From: Desulforhopalus sp. IMCC35007
GTDB taxonomy: Bacteria > Desulfobacterota > Desulfobulbia > Desulfobulbales > Desulfocapsaceae
Direction of reading: 5' to 3'
Assembly: GCF_005116575.1 (NCBI RefSeq)
Contig: NZ_SWCN01000022.1
Coordinates: forward strand, 24,468 to 88,467
DNA length: 64,000 nt
The notes under the pieces are model-generated. The model worked only from the letters and a program-made list of their open reading frames with translations. It did no database searches and had not been told where the DNA came from. Of the stretch, positions 37,285 through 45,387 are shown one piece after another (the stretch's first letter is position 1; every line of letters starts with the position of its first letter). Made by a program: the position numbers and the translations under genes.

Positions 37285-38352
37285 TTAGTTGTCGGAAAGA
37301 GTATGGAGAAACGCGACCAGATCATCAATCTCTTCATCAGTTATTTCAAGATTCCCGAGATCTTTGTAATTAATATTCTCATTCACTTCTGGCAAAGGCC
37401 ATCCTGATACAGATACATCACGAGAATTTTTGAAACGGATCATATCTTGTAACGTTGCAAAATATCCATTATGGCCATAAGGTGCACTCAAGGCTACGTT
37501 TCTCAATGTTGGTACTTTAAACTTGCCGTTTTGCTTCTCTGGACTCTCAACATCATCAAATGTAGCGAGGAATCCGCCGAGGCCAAGGTCTACAGGATTA
37601 CCAGCAAGTATCGGATTAACCGGTATACCGATGTTGTGATATGAATAATTGGTAAAAAGCGGGAATTCATCGCTACTGTTCATGGTGTGGCACTGTGCAC
37701 ACTTCTTTCCGAAAACAGTCATCCCTCGTATTTCTTTTTCCGAGAGTATGCCTCGATCAAACCTGGAGTTAAACTGTTGAACATCATTCGATCTTTCGTA
37801 TGCCGCTATCGCAAAAGCTATATAATCATAGGCATCTTCTACATTGTCTAGCGAGCCAGGACCGAACACCACTTCAAATAGATGAACGTAGTCAGAGTCT
37901 AAAACAGCCTGAACGATAGCAGCCTTATCGGGCATATTCATCTCCACCGGGTTGAGCGGTGGCCCCTGGGCCTGTTCAGCCAATGGGTCTAGCAGTGTCC
38001 AGCCTGTGGCACGTCCATCCCAAAACATTCCTCCTACATATTCGCCGTCATCGCCCTGGGAAAGAATTGGGCTAAAACCTGCGTAGGCAGCTGTTGGTGC
38101 GTTTCGTCCTCCAAGGCTTTGCCCGTCAGCCCCCAGTGATACCACTGTAAAATATGGATCTCTGCTATTTGTCGGGTCGGCAAACCCTGCTACCTGGTGG
38201 TGACAGGTTTGACATGACTGTGTCTGGTTGAACGAAAAATCTTTATCCTTGTACATAATCTTACCAAGTTGCTCAATATTGGACAGCGAAGCAGCCTGTA
38301 CTTGATATGTCATTGCCATACATACAATACAAAAGAGTGCTATTTTGTTCAT
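37285..38352 (-). CDS. Di-haem cytochrome c peroxidase (MauG/CCP family)
   Basis: The 355-residue exported protein has a signal peptide (MNKIALFCIVCMAMTYQVQA). Two haem c sites are seen: CQTCH near 47 and CAQCH near 221. MFWDGRA near 108, a GPPLNPVEMNM stretch and the late GHNGYFATLQDMI region match CCP/MauG enzymes. It reduces H2O2 with cytochrome electrons in the periplasm, or oxidises a protein. I chose the ATG at 38352 since GGAG lies 5 bases upstream. The in-frame start at 38400 has none. It is a single gene. Confidence 0.9.
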   Translation of the reverse strand: MNKIALFCIVCMAMTYQVQAASLSNIEQLGKIMYKDKDFSFNQTQSCQTCHHQVAGFADPTNSRDPYFTVVSLGADGQSLGGRNAPTAAYAGFSPILSQGDDGEYVGGMFWDGRATGWTLLDPLAEQAQGPPLNPVEMNMPDKAAIVQAVLDSDYVHLFEVVFGPGSLDNVEDAYDYIAFAIAAYERSNDVQQFNSRFDRGILSEKEIRGMTVFGKKCAQCHTMNSSDEFPLFTNYSYHNIGIPVNPILAGNPVDLGLGGFLATFDDVESPEKQNGKFKVPTLRNVALSAPYGHNGYFATLQDMIRFKNSRDVSVSGWPLPEVNENINYKDLGNLEITDEEIDDLVAFLHTLSDN

Positions 38353-38553
38353 ATCATCTCCATAGATTTCATAACAAGATTCAATTTTCTCGATAAACAA
38401 AGTTTTGCTATCTAAAAAATAGTCAGGGAAAGTCTCGTACGATACGATTGTGCCGAGTGCTGGCTTGATAATGAGAAGAAACGACCCTGTCAGGTTCTGA
38501 AAACTGCTAGGGCCGCAATTAAATATTTCCTGTCGGAGATTATTCGAGAAATA

Positions 38554-38868
38554 TTATGTGAAACAAGAAGCATCACGGCTTTGCTCCCTGTCCCTATCTT
38601 GGTCCCCCTCACCAGATCCGTTTCCTCCGCGTCCCTTGTTACCACCATTACCATTTCCACCTCGCACGAGTAATACGTTGTTATCAAAGGCTACTACAGA
38701 GCTTACAGAACAGTCGCCAGGCCCGTTCCCAGTCCCATCCTTAGCGCCGCTTCCTGTTCCTGTCCCGTCACCAGGTCCATTACCATTGCCGGCTATTGCT
38801 GGAAACGCTAAAAGGGTGATAATTGAGAAAACAACAACTGATTGGATAAATAGGTTTTTTTGTTTCAA
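38554..38868 (-). CDS. Secreted Gly-rich repeat protein
   Basis: The 104-residue protein has a signal peptide (MKQKNLFIQSVVVFSIITLL, ending AFPAIAG). Then comes a repeated GNGPGDGTGTGSG and DGTGNGPGD motif, a single CSVSSVVAFDNNVLLVRG segment and a Gly-Asn-Arg tail with CFT at the end. Small DGTGNGPGD-type proteins occur in Desulfobacterota, with no assigned role. GGAGG lies 7 bases before the TTG start. It diverges from the ECF sigma gene by about 300 bases. Confidence 0.7.
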   Translation of the reverse strand: MKQKNLFIQSVVVFSIITLLAFPAIAGNGNGPGDGTGTGSGAKDGTGNGPGDCSVSSVVAFDNNVLLVRGGNGNGGNKGRGGNGSGEGDQDRDREQSRDASCFT

Positions 38869-39177
38869 GGTAATTCCTCCTTGTCATAGTTTTAACTTCG
38901 TTTTTAAAAAGTGAATTATGCACGATTGTGCACACGTTATTGATAAAACGCAGAGAGACAAAAAAGTTACAAATCCAAGAAAAGAAATAAGAATATTTTT
39001 TCTATGAGAGGTAATAATAAACTGACATATTAAAGCAGCTAAACCCACTTCCGCGGCTCTTGATCACAAGACAAATATACTTTTCGCATCTTCATATATT
39101 TTTGTTTGTAACCTGTTCATACATATTCCGTTATATATCTATGACAGTGAGACAAAAAAAGACTATGGAATCGCAAT
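38869..39177. promoter_or_regulatory. Divergent intergenic region upstream of the ECF sigma gene
   Basis: About 300 A+T-rich bases between the secreted Gly-rich gene (minus) and the sigma factor gene (plus), so it must hold both promoters. TGCACGATTGTGCAC-like symmetry occurs near 38920-38935. No confident -35/-10 pair is assigned. Confidence 0.35.
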
Positions 39178-39654
39178 ATGCCGGGACAATACAAACATTT
39201 TTATCTCAATTACAAAGACAAACTTTTCAGCTATCTTTTATATAAATGTGGTGATAGAGAGTTGGCTCTAGAGGTAACTCAGGAGAGTTTTGTCCGGCAT
39301 CTTAAAAGCTACAACCATAACGATCAAATCACACCTTCTCTTTTGTTTACAATTGCAAGAAATGCTTTGGTAGATGTCTATCGAAGCCGGGGAAAATTTA
39401 AAATTGTCGAATCTCCAGAAAGATCAACAGGCGTCAATGAAGAGGACCGTTTCATTGTTAGAGAAGAGTCTTCTTTGATGTATGAAGCTATGAAAAAACT
39501 CGATGAAACAGACAGGGAGTTACTAGTCCTTGCTGTAAACGGTGTACCTTACCGTGAGATAGGAAATACCCTCAATTTAAGTGCCGTAAATGTCAAAGTA
39601 CGAATTCACAGAGCAAGGACACAATTACGGAAATTTTTGGTGGAGAGCGAATGA
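39178..39654 (+). CDS. ECF-type RNA polymerase sigma factor
   Basis: The 158-residue protein has region 2 (residues 10-75: YLLYKCGDRELALEVTQESFVR, then FTIARNALVDVYRS) and region 4 (about 100-155: LDETDRELLVLAVNGVPYREIGNTLNLSAVNVKVRIHRARTQL), the two parts of a sigma-70 ECF factor. It would direct transcription of a specific regulon. The next gene starts four bases before its stop (ATGA) and looks like its anti-sigma factor. The start has only a weak ribosome site (GGAA). Confidence 0.92.
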   Translation: MPGQYKHFYLNYKDKLFSYLLYKCGDRELALEVTQESFVRHLKSYNHNDQITPSLLFTIARNALVDVYRSRGKFKIVESPERSTGVNEEDRFIVREESSLMYEAMKKLDETDRELLVLAVNGVPYREIGNTLNLSAVNVKVRIHRARTQLRKFLVESE

Positions 39655-40223
39655 AAAATATTGATCACTTGATAAGTTTGTATCTGGATGACGAATTGTC
39701 GCTTGGGCAAAAATGTCATTTTGTTGAGAAGGTTCATCACGACGTAAAATTTTATAATAATGCTGTTGAATTTCTCCAACAGGAAAAGATGCTCCATACT
39801 GTTTTGCGCCAGAAAGCACCATTGGACAAACCGGTAAATGTATTACAATCAAAAATTACTCGTATGAGTGGCTGGGTAATGGCGGCAGTTTTGATCCTGG
39901 CTTTGTCTTTTATTGGTGGCACCTACGTGCAAAAAACTCAACAAATAGCTTCTTTAAATCAGGAGAGTGACATCTACCGAAGGTTTGTCATTCAGCAAAA
40001 AGAGACAGACCAGGTAGAAATTGTCGGAAGCTTCACACATTGGGAAAAAATCCCACTTGTTCGTAGCGGCAAGGAAGGATATTGGGAAGTGACTCTAAAA
40101 CTGCCCAGTGGTGAGCATCGTTATTCTTTTGTGATAAATGGGAACCAGTATCGTCCTGACCCAACAGTTTTAGACAGGGAGATGGATGATTTTGGTTTTT
40201 CCAATTCAATTTTACAAATTTGA
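39651..40223 (+). CDS. Membrane anti-sigma-like protein with C-terminal glycogen-binding (AMPK1_CBM/E-set) domain
   Basis: The 190-residue protein has three parts. Residues 1-60 form a helical cytoplasmic domain (ISLYLDDELSLGQKCHFVEKV) resembling anti-sigma N-termini. Residues 72-92 form one membrane helix. Residues 112-190 form an E-set fold with VEIVGSFTHWEKIPLVRSG, EGYWEVTLKLPSGEHRYSF and VINGNQYRPDPT, the pattern of AMPK-type carbohydrate-binding modules (CBM48). The domain would lie outside the cytoplasm, so a glycan could be the signal that frees the sigma factor; this is inference. It overlaps the sigma gene (ATGA). Confidence 0.85.
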   Translation: MKNIDHLISLYLDDELSLGQKCHFVEKVHHDVKFYNNAVEFLQQEKMLHTVLRQKAPLDKPVNVLQSKITRMSGWVMAAVLILALSFIGGTYVQKTQQIASLNQESDIYRRFVIQQKETDQVEIVGSFTHWEKIPLVRSGKEGYWEVTLKLPSGEHRYSFVINGNQYRPDPTVLDREMDDFGFSNSILQI

Positions 40224-40230
40224 CTATCGC

Positions 40231-40575
40231 ATGAAAAAACGAGATTACAGCATTAACACTCTTTACATACTGGTCTGTTTATGGATTTTGTCTGGCTGTG
40301 CATCAAATCATTATTCCAGAGTACAAGACAACCATGTCGTTTTTTATTTGAAAAATCCAGATGCAAAAGAGGTGTATTTTGTTTCGAGTCTTGATCATTA
40401 TCAATATAACAAAGCATTTTTGGAAGAAAGTGGTATTTGGGCACACACTTCACCAATGAATACCGAATTTTCATATTTTTATATAATTGACGGGGTTATC
40501 ACAATTCCGGACTGTGACGTAACTGTCCAGGATGATTTTGGAGGTAGAAATTGTGTTTTTTCGCCAGAGTCGTAA
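40231..40575 (+). CDS. Lipoprotein with early-set (E-set) domain
   Basis: The 114-residue protein has a lipoprotein signal (ILVCLWILSGCASN; Cys lipobox at about residue 22) and then an E-set-like domain: VVFYLKNPDAKEVYFVSSLDHY and FSYFYIIDGV, ending in VTVQDDFGGRNCVF. The last strand matches the end of the anti-sigma gene's domain (DDFGFSNSIL), so they look like paralogues. The ATG at 40231 is preceded by no strong ribosome site, 7 bases after the previous stop. It would be anchored to the outer or inner membrane in the periplasm. Confidence 0.75.
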   Translation: MKKRDYSINTLYILVCLWILSGCASNHYSRVQDNHVVFYLKNPDAKEVYFVSSLDHYQYNKAFLEESGIWAHTSPMNTEFSYFYIIDGVITIPDCDVTVQDDFGGRNCVFSPES

Positions 40576-40644
40576 CTTTACTTGGCTATAACCGTTATAT
40601 TACAGGAAGTACGTGAGAAGAGGAATATTTATGGAGAGGTTTTT

Positions 40645-41625
40645 ATGTCAAAAAAATATACGGGTCTAGTGTCAGCTATTCTAGCGATTCCTTTACTTGT
40701 CTTCGTCCCTGTAATCGCATTTTCCGAATCTCCGCCTCAGAACCAGCTTACATCTGGGCAAAAGATGTCGATAGAAGGTCATGCAGAAGAGGCTAGTCTA
40801 CTTGAACAGAGAATGGTGGAATATGGTTTTAGCCCAACAGACCTTAATGAATTCAGAAGTATGCTCAAAGAGTCCGAGGCAAAGGAATTACCTGTCGATC
40901 CGTTGATCCAAAAGGTGTACGAAGGAATAGCCAAGAATATAAAACCTGACAATATATTGCATGCAACCTATCAGGTGCAGGATAGATATAGGAGAGCAAT
41001 ACATTACACACAGCTCCTTTCCGATATACAGTCTGATAATGGCAAATTGACAGAAATTATAGCTCAAGCCTTTGCTGCAGGTTGGGAAGGAGTGGATTGT
41101 GAGAGGCTTGCTCAGCAGTTAAAAGAGCAAATCCGAAACATGAACAGGATAGAACGAAGAGGGTTGATAGAGGAAACTATGTTGACCGCACGCGACATGG
41201 CACGCAGGCAGGTACACTCATCAACAGTATCAAATGTACTCTCTAACGCCCTCCACCAATCGTATCACTCCAAGGAGATGAGTGAGTTGAGACACCGTTT
41301 TAGTATTCAGGCAAAGTGGGGCTCTCCTGAAAACATAGCCATGGAATTTGCAGAAAGTATTGGTCGCGGAGTGGCGGTCCACCAACTCGGAGAAGCATCA
41401 GCTACTTTGGATAGTGGTACTTCCAAAGGCTTATCTGGAAACAATGGTAACTCCGGAGGTTCAGCAGGAGGTAATGGTAGTTCAGGGGGCTCTTCCAGTG
41501 GCTCTTCCAGTGGCTCTTCCAGTGGCTCTGGCGGTGGCTCTGGCGGCTCTGGCGGCTCTGGCGGCTCTGGAGGCTCTGGAGGCTCTGGAGGTTCTGGAGG
41601 CTCTGGAGGTGGTAAGAATCGTTGA
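40645..41625 (+). CDS. Exported protein with C-terminal Gly-Ser repeat tail
   Basis: The 326-residue protein has a signal peptide (MSKKYTGLVSAILAIPLLVF, then VPVIAF), a helical region of about 250 residues with no family I recognise, and a tail of about 60 residues made mostly of Gly and Ser, ending GGGKNR. GAGG lies 5 bases before the ATG at 40645. As the fourth gene of the sigma operon, it may be the regulated product. The tail looks like a flexible linker or a surface-anchoring or aggregation part. No transglutaminase, sortase or PEP-CTERM motif is seen. Confidence 0.75.
   Translation: MSKKYTGLVSAILAIPLLVFVPVIAFSESPPQNQLTSGQKMSIEGHAEEASLLEQRMVEYGFSPTDLNEFRSMLKESEAKELPVDPLIQKVYEGIAKNIKPDNILHATYQVQDRYRRAIHYTQLLSDIQSDNGKLTEIIAQAFAAGWEGVDCERLAQQLKEQIRNMNRIERRGLIEETMLTARDMARRQVHSSTVSNVLSNALHQSYHSKEMSELRHRFSIQAKWGSPENIAMEFAESIGRGVAVHQLGEASATLDSGTSKGLSGNNGNSGGSAGGNGSSGGSSSGSSSGSSSGSGGGSGGSGGSGGSGGSGGSGGSGGSGGGKNR
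41488..41614 (+). repeat. Tandem repeat coding the Gly-Ser tail
   Basis: Three copies of a 12-base unit (GGCTCTTCCAGT, 41488-41523) are followed by about nine 9-base units (GGCTCTGGC or GGCTCTGGA with one GGTTCTGGA) up to about 41614. The length keeps frame. Such arrays change copy number by slippage. Confidence 0.9.
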
Positions 41626-41849
41626 TTACAAAGCTGGTAGAAAGCCTTGCATCATCCCTGGTGGAGCATCCAACCCTACTGGGGCTCAGACCGAAAACGA
41701 TCAAGATCTGGATCCGCTCTATTACTCATACAAGACTGGGGGTCGACCGCCGAAAAGGTGATCGAAGAAGGGGAATGGACCAAAGACAAACCGTTCGCTT
41801 CCACGCCCTTCTCACTCGGGATGAAATCTCTGATCTTCTTTCAATGTAG
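41622..41849 (+). CDS. Small hypothetical protein overlapping the Gly-Ser gene
   Basis: A 75-residue frame from TTG, overlapping the previous stop by four bases (TTGA). It contains RLGVDRRKGDRRRG then VRFHALLTRDEISDLL. The DRRKGDRR motif occurs in real bacterial proteins, but the weak start and low spacing to a ribosome site (GGAGG 12 bases away) keep this doubtful. Confidence 0.3.
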   Translation: MITKLVESLASSLVEHPTLLGLRPKTIKIWIRSITHTRLGVDRRKGDRRRGMDQRQTVRFHALLTRDEISDLLSM

Positions 41850-42050
41850 CATCTCCGGTCTAGATTTTCCTCATGTCCTACTAAGAGAAAATTGCAGTTA
41901 TCTTCTGCATTAGGCGTAGTTGTCTCAGTTTCCTGGTCTTCCACAGAGCAACAGGTCCCCCACAGATCAAACACACAATTTACAACAATCCTCTATTAAA
42001 CGGACAACAAGCAGAAATGGAGAAAAGTATATCTTCATGACCACAGAAAC

Positions 42051-42088
42051 AAAAAAAGGGGTGAGCTGGTAAAGCCCTCCCCTTTTTT
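42051..42088 (-). terminator. Intrinsic terminator after livK
   Basis: AAAAAAGGGG (42052-42061) pairs with CCCCTTTTTT (42079-42088). Read on the minus strand it follows the livK stop by about 27 bases and ends in a run of T, fitting a terminator; it may act in both directions. Confidence 0.75.
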
Positions 42089-42114
42089 ACTATGTCCAGT
42101 TTGCAACGGACAGA

Positions 42115-43266
42115 TTATTTTGCCAAGGTAAATTTTCCGTCTTTTACCTGCACTATAACCATGGAGTCGACATCCAGGCCGTTATGGTCTTCCGGGGTGA
42201 TATTGTAGGTTCCCGAAATCCCGATATAGTTTTTGGTGGATTCTATTTCTGTGCGCAGCAGTTCTTTATCCGTTCCCACCTTCTTGATCGCATTGGCAAC
42301 CATCATAATCGCATCCCAGGCATAGCCGGAGTGGGTGTTAATAGGGAACTGTTTGTCGTAGCCTTTTTCTTTATAGAGTTTAACAAACTCTTCAATAACG
42401 GGTTTTTGCGGGTCGCTGTCAGCCAGCTCATCCACAACCATCAGCTTGGTGGCCGGCATCCGGTCACCTTCACTGGCAGGACCTGCAAGTTCAATATATT
42501 TGGGGTCAGGAAGACCATGGCACTGAAAGAGAGGTGTATCGATTCCCAGCTGTACCTTGTTTTTAGCGATGATCGATCCTGCCGGTCCAATGGTCCAGGC
42601 GAGGATTGCCTGGGGAGAACTATTTTTCACCTTGGTGAGCTGTGCTGTCATGTCGGTATCTCTGGTACCAAATGATTCGCGGGCGATGATCTCAATACCG
42701 TATTCAGCGGCTAACTTATCCATCCAGCTGGCACCATCCTTGCCAAAACCATCGGCTGCCGAAAGAAGTGCCACCTTTGTCAGGTTTTTTTCTTTGAGAT
42801 AAGTGAAAAGTCGTTTTACAGCAATACTGGAACGCTGGGGGGACTTAAACACATATTTAAACGATCCGAACTTACCCCCCATAACAACTGGATCGCCGCC
42901 TACGGTCATAAAGATAGGCGTCCGTGCATTTTCTACTATTTTTTTAACATTCATGCCAGTGTCGGTGAGGGTCGGACCGATGATGGCAACCACACCATCC
43001 TTATGAATAAATTTCTTGGCAATTGATGCGGTTTTGGTGGGATTAGCCTCGGTATCGGCGATGATTAACTCCAGCTGTTGACCATTAATCCCCCCTTCGG
43101 CGTTGAGTTTTTCCACCAGCATCTCGGCCACCAGTTTAGTGGGTGTCCCTATAAAAGCTGCACGACCGGACAGGTCAAAAAAGGCACCCAGTTTAATTGT
43201 GTCAGCGGCAAAGGCAGCCGAGGTCATCATACTGCTGATGATAAGACCTGCTAATAGCTTTTTCAT
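42115..43266 (-). CDS. Branched-chain/aromatic amino acid ABC transporter substrate-binding protein (LivK-like)
   Basis: The 383-residue exported protein has a signal peptide (MKKLLAGLIISSMMTSAAFA) and the type I periplasmic-binding fold: KLGAFFDLSGRAAFIG at the start, GGINGQQLELIIADTEANP near 58, and VAIIGPTLTDTGMN near 92. It would bind an amino acid in the periplasm for the Liv-type transporter encoded in the same operon. The operon context (indolepyruvate oxidoreductase and a TrpR operator) suggests an aromatic substrate such as tryptophan. AGGAGA precedes the ATG. It is the last gene of the operon, followed by a terminator. Confidence 0.9.
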   Translation of the reverse strand: MKKLLAGLIISSMMTSAAFAADTIKLGAFFDLSGRAAFIGTPTKLVAEMLVEKLNAEGGINGQQLELIIADTEANPTKTASIAKKFIHKDGVVAIIGPTLTDTGMNVKKIVENARTPIFMTVGGDPVVMGGKFGSFKYVFKSPQRSSIAVKRLFTYLKEKNLTKVALLSAADGFGKDGASWMDKLAAEYGIEIIARESFGTRDTDMTAQLTKVKNSSPQAILAWTIGPAGSIIAKNKVQLGIDTPLFQCHGLPDPKYIELAGPASEGDRMPATKLMVVDELADSDPQKPVIEEFVKLYKEKGYDKQFPINTHSGYAWDAIMMVANAIKKVGTDKELLRTEIESTKNYIGISGTYNITPEDHNGLDVDSMVIVQVKDGKFTLAK

Positions 43267-43296
43267 GGATATCTCCTATTGAGGTTGTTAGAGCAA

Positions 43297-45387
43297 TTAG
43301 ACTATTTCGTCCTGTATCCTGTTATCAAAGACTCTTTGTATTTTTCGTTCAGACCTGGGCAGAGAGCCGTAATCCATCAGCTCTGTCTTCACAGATACCA
43401 GTAACTGTTTTTTGACCTGATGAACGACCTCATGGATCAGTTCAGCGCTCCTTCGGTCATCCACTCCTTCAGCCCGTTCCACCACCAGGCGCAGATGGTC
43501 TCTTTCGGCACTGTCACGGGTGAGATGGATCTGGTATTCAGAGCCGAGGCCCGGAACTTCCGAGAGGATGGTGTCTATGCTACTCGGGTAGATATTAACC
43601 CCGCGAAACTTGATGGTATCATCGGAGCGGCCCCGTATCCGGGAATGGCGTGGCAGAAGTGAACCACAGGGACACTGACCGGGAATAATCCTGGTGATAT
43701 CACGGGTACGGTAGCGGATCAGTGGTGCCCCTTCTTTACAAAGACTGGTAACCACCATTTCTCCCCATTCTCCGTCAGGCAGGGGTTGCAGGGTGTCTGG
43801 ATCGAGTATTTCCAGCAGGTAGTAATCAGACCAGTAGTGGATACAGTCGTGGGTGGTACATTCAATACCGGTACCCGGCCCATAGAGTTCAGTGAGTCCT
43901 GTAATGTCAAATAGTTCGGCTCCACCAAAGAGATCAGATATCTTCTGACGCATGGATCGGCTGGAACGTTCAGAGCCATATATAATTTTATTGACTGCAA
44001 TTTTATCTGCTATACCACGCTGGTGGATTTCTTCAGCCATCAAAAGGGCCATGGAAGCCGTGGAGCAAAAAACGGTGGACTGAAAATCCAGCAGAAACTG
44101 GATCTGCATATCGATATTTCCTGGTCCAAGGGGTACAGCCAGGGCGCCGATTTTTTCACAACCCATCTGAAAACCCATGCCCGCCGTCCAGACCCCGTAG
44201 CCCACTGCAATCTGAACTCTGTCAAGTGGTGTGACTCCTGCCATCTGGTAACTCCTGGCAAAAAAGCTAAACCAGTCGTCCAGATCTTTCTGAGTATAAC
44301 AGAGCACCTTTCGTTTACCAGTGGTCCCGGAGCTGGCATGGACCCGGACAATCTGTTCAAAGGGTACGGCCCGCAAGGGAAAAGGGTAGCCACTGCGAAG
44401 ATCTTCGGTGCTGGTAAAGGGCAGTTTCTGAAGGTCTTCCAGGCTCTCAATACTGCCGGGACTGATTCCAGCCTCGTCAAATTTTTGCCGGTATTGACTC
44501 GAGCCTTCATAGGCGTGAGAAACAGTCCATTTCAAGCCTCTCAGCTGATGGTCTTTGAGTGCCTGTTCATCTTGAAATTTCGGCATGAAATCGTGTGTGT
44601 GCATATCGGGTTTCTCCAAACGTATATTGGTCAGGCCTGCGGCTCCAAGACGGCTGGCCGCAGGGTTATCATCACTGGCAGCGCCTAAAAATGCGGATCG
44701 CAGGGCCGGGTTATTGAGGAGTTGTTTGCTTTTGCCCTGTTCGACTATTTTACCGTTGGCCATCAAGTATGCTTTGTCTGAGGCAGAAAGAGCCCTGGCG
44801 GCGTTTTGTTCCACCAACAGGATAGTTGTACCTCCCCGGGCAAGCTGGCGCACAATAGAGAATATTTCGTCAACAATCAGGGGGGCAAGACCGAGGCTCG
44901 GTTCATCAAGAAGCAGCAGACGGGGCTTGGCCATCAGTGCCCTGCCCATGGCCAGCATCTGTTGTTCACCTCCAGAAAGGGTCCCTGCCAATTGATGTTT
45001 TCGCTCAAGAAGTTTAGGAAAACGGGTCCATATTTCAGCAATACGAGAGGATTCTTCACTCTTAGCCAGCTTGAGCGGGATGGCACCTAACTGCAAATTT
45101 TCAAGAACCGAAAGATGCGCAAACACCTCTCTACCCTCGGGAGATAGAGCAACCCCCAACCGCACCATCTGGGCGGGCGTGCTCTTCGTGACATCCTTGC
45201 CATCAAGCAATATGGTGCCACTGGTGGCTTTATGCAGACCCAGCAGACATTTGAGCAGGGTGGATTTGCCGGCACCATTGGCACCGACCAGGGCAACCGT
45301 CTCGCCGGCTGCAATCTCCAGATTAATATCAAAAAGAGCCTGGGCTGCACCGTAGTGGGCGTTGAGATCGTTTATTTGCAGCATCAT
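43297..45387 (-). CDS. Fusion of LivF ATPase and phenylacetate-CoA-ligase-like enzyme
   Basis: The 696-residue protein has two parts. Residues 1-237 form a LivF-type ABC ATPase with Walker A GANGAGKST (35-43), LSGGEQQML (137-145) and LLLLDEPSLGLA (157-168). Residues 262-696 form an AMP-forming ligase of the PaaK type: RVHASSGTTGKRKVL near 346, a LTELYGPG segment near 500 and YRTRDITRI near 565. A 25-residue Ala-rich linker joins them. Inside the gene, an ATG at 44604 begins the ligase part and has GGAGA 8 bases upstream, so a separate ligase could also be made. The ligase would activate an aryl- or indole-acetate as its CoA ester. Confidence 0.9.
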   Translation of the reverse strand: MMLQINDLNAHYGAAQALFDINLEIAAGETVALVGANGAGKSTLLKCLLGLHKATSGTILLDGKDVTKSTPAQMVRLGVALSPEGREVFAHLSVLENLQLGAIPLKLAKSEESSRIAEIWTRFPKLLERKHQLAGTLSGGEQQMLAMGRALMAKPRLLLLDEPSLGLAPLIVDEIFSIVRQLARGGTTILLVEQNAARALSASDKAYLMANGKIVEQGKSKQLLNNPALRSAFLGAASDDNPAASRLGAAGLTNIRLEKPDMHTHDFMPKFQDEQALKDHQLRGLKWTVSHAYEGSSQYRQKFDEAGISPGSIESLEDLQKLPFTSTEDLRSGYPFPLRAVPFEQIVRVHASSGTTGKRKVLCYTQKDLDDWFSFFARSYQMAGVTPLDRVQIAVGYGVWTAGMGFQMGCEKIGALAVPLGPGNIDMQIQFLLDFQSTVFCSTASMALLMAEEIHQRGIADKIAVNKIIYGSERSSRSMRQKISDLFGGAELFDITGLTELYGPGTGIECTTHDCIHYWSDYYLLEILDPDTLQPLPDGEWGEMVVTSLCKEGAPLIRYRTRDITRIIPGQCPCGSLLPRHSRIRGRSDDTIKFRGVNIYPSSIDTILSEVPGLGSEYQIHLTRDSAERDHLRLVVERAEGVDDRRSAELIHEVVHQVKKQLLVSVKTELMDYGSLPRSERKIQRVFDNRIQDEIV

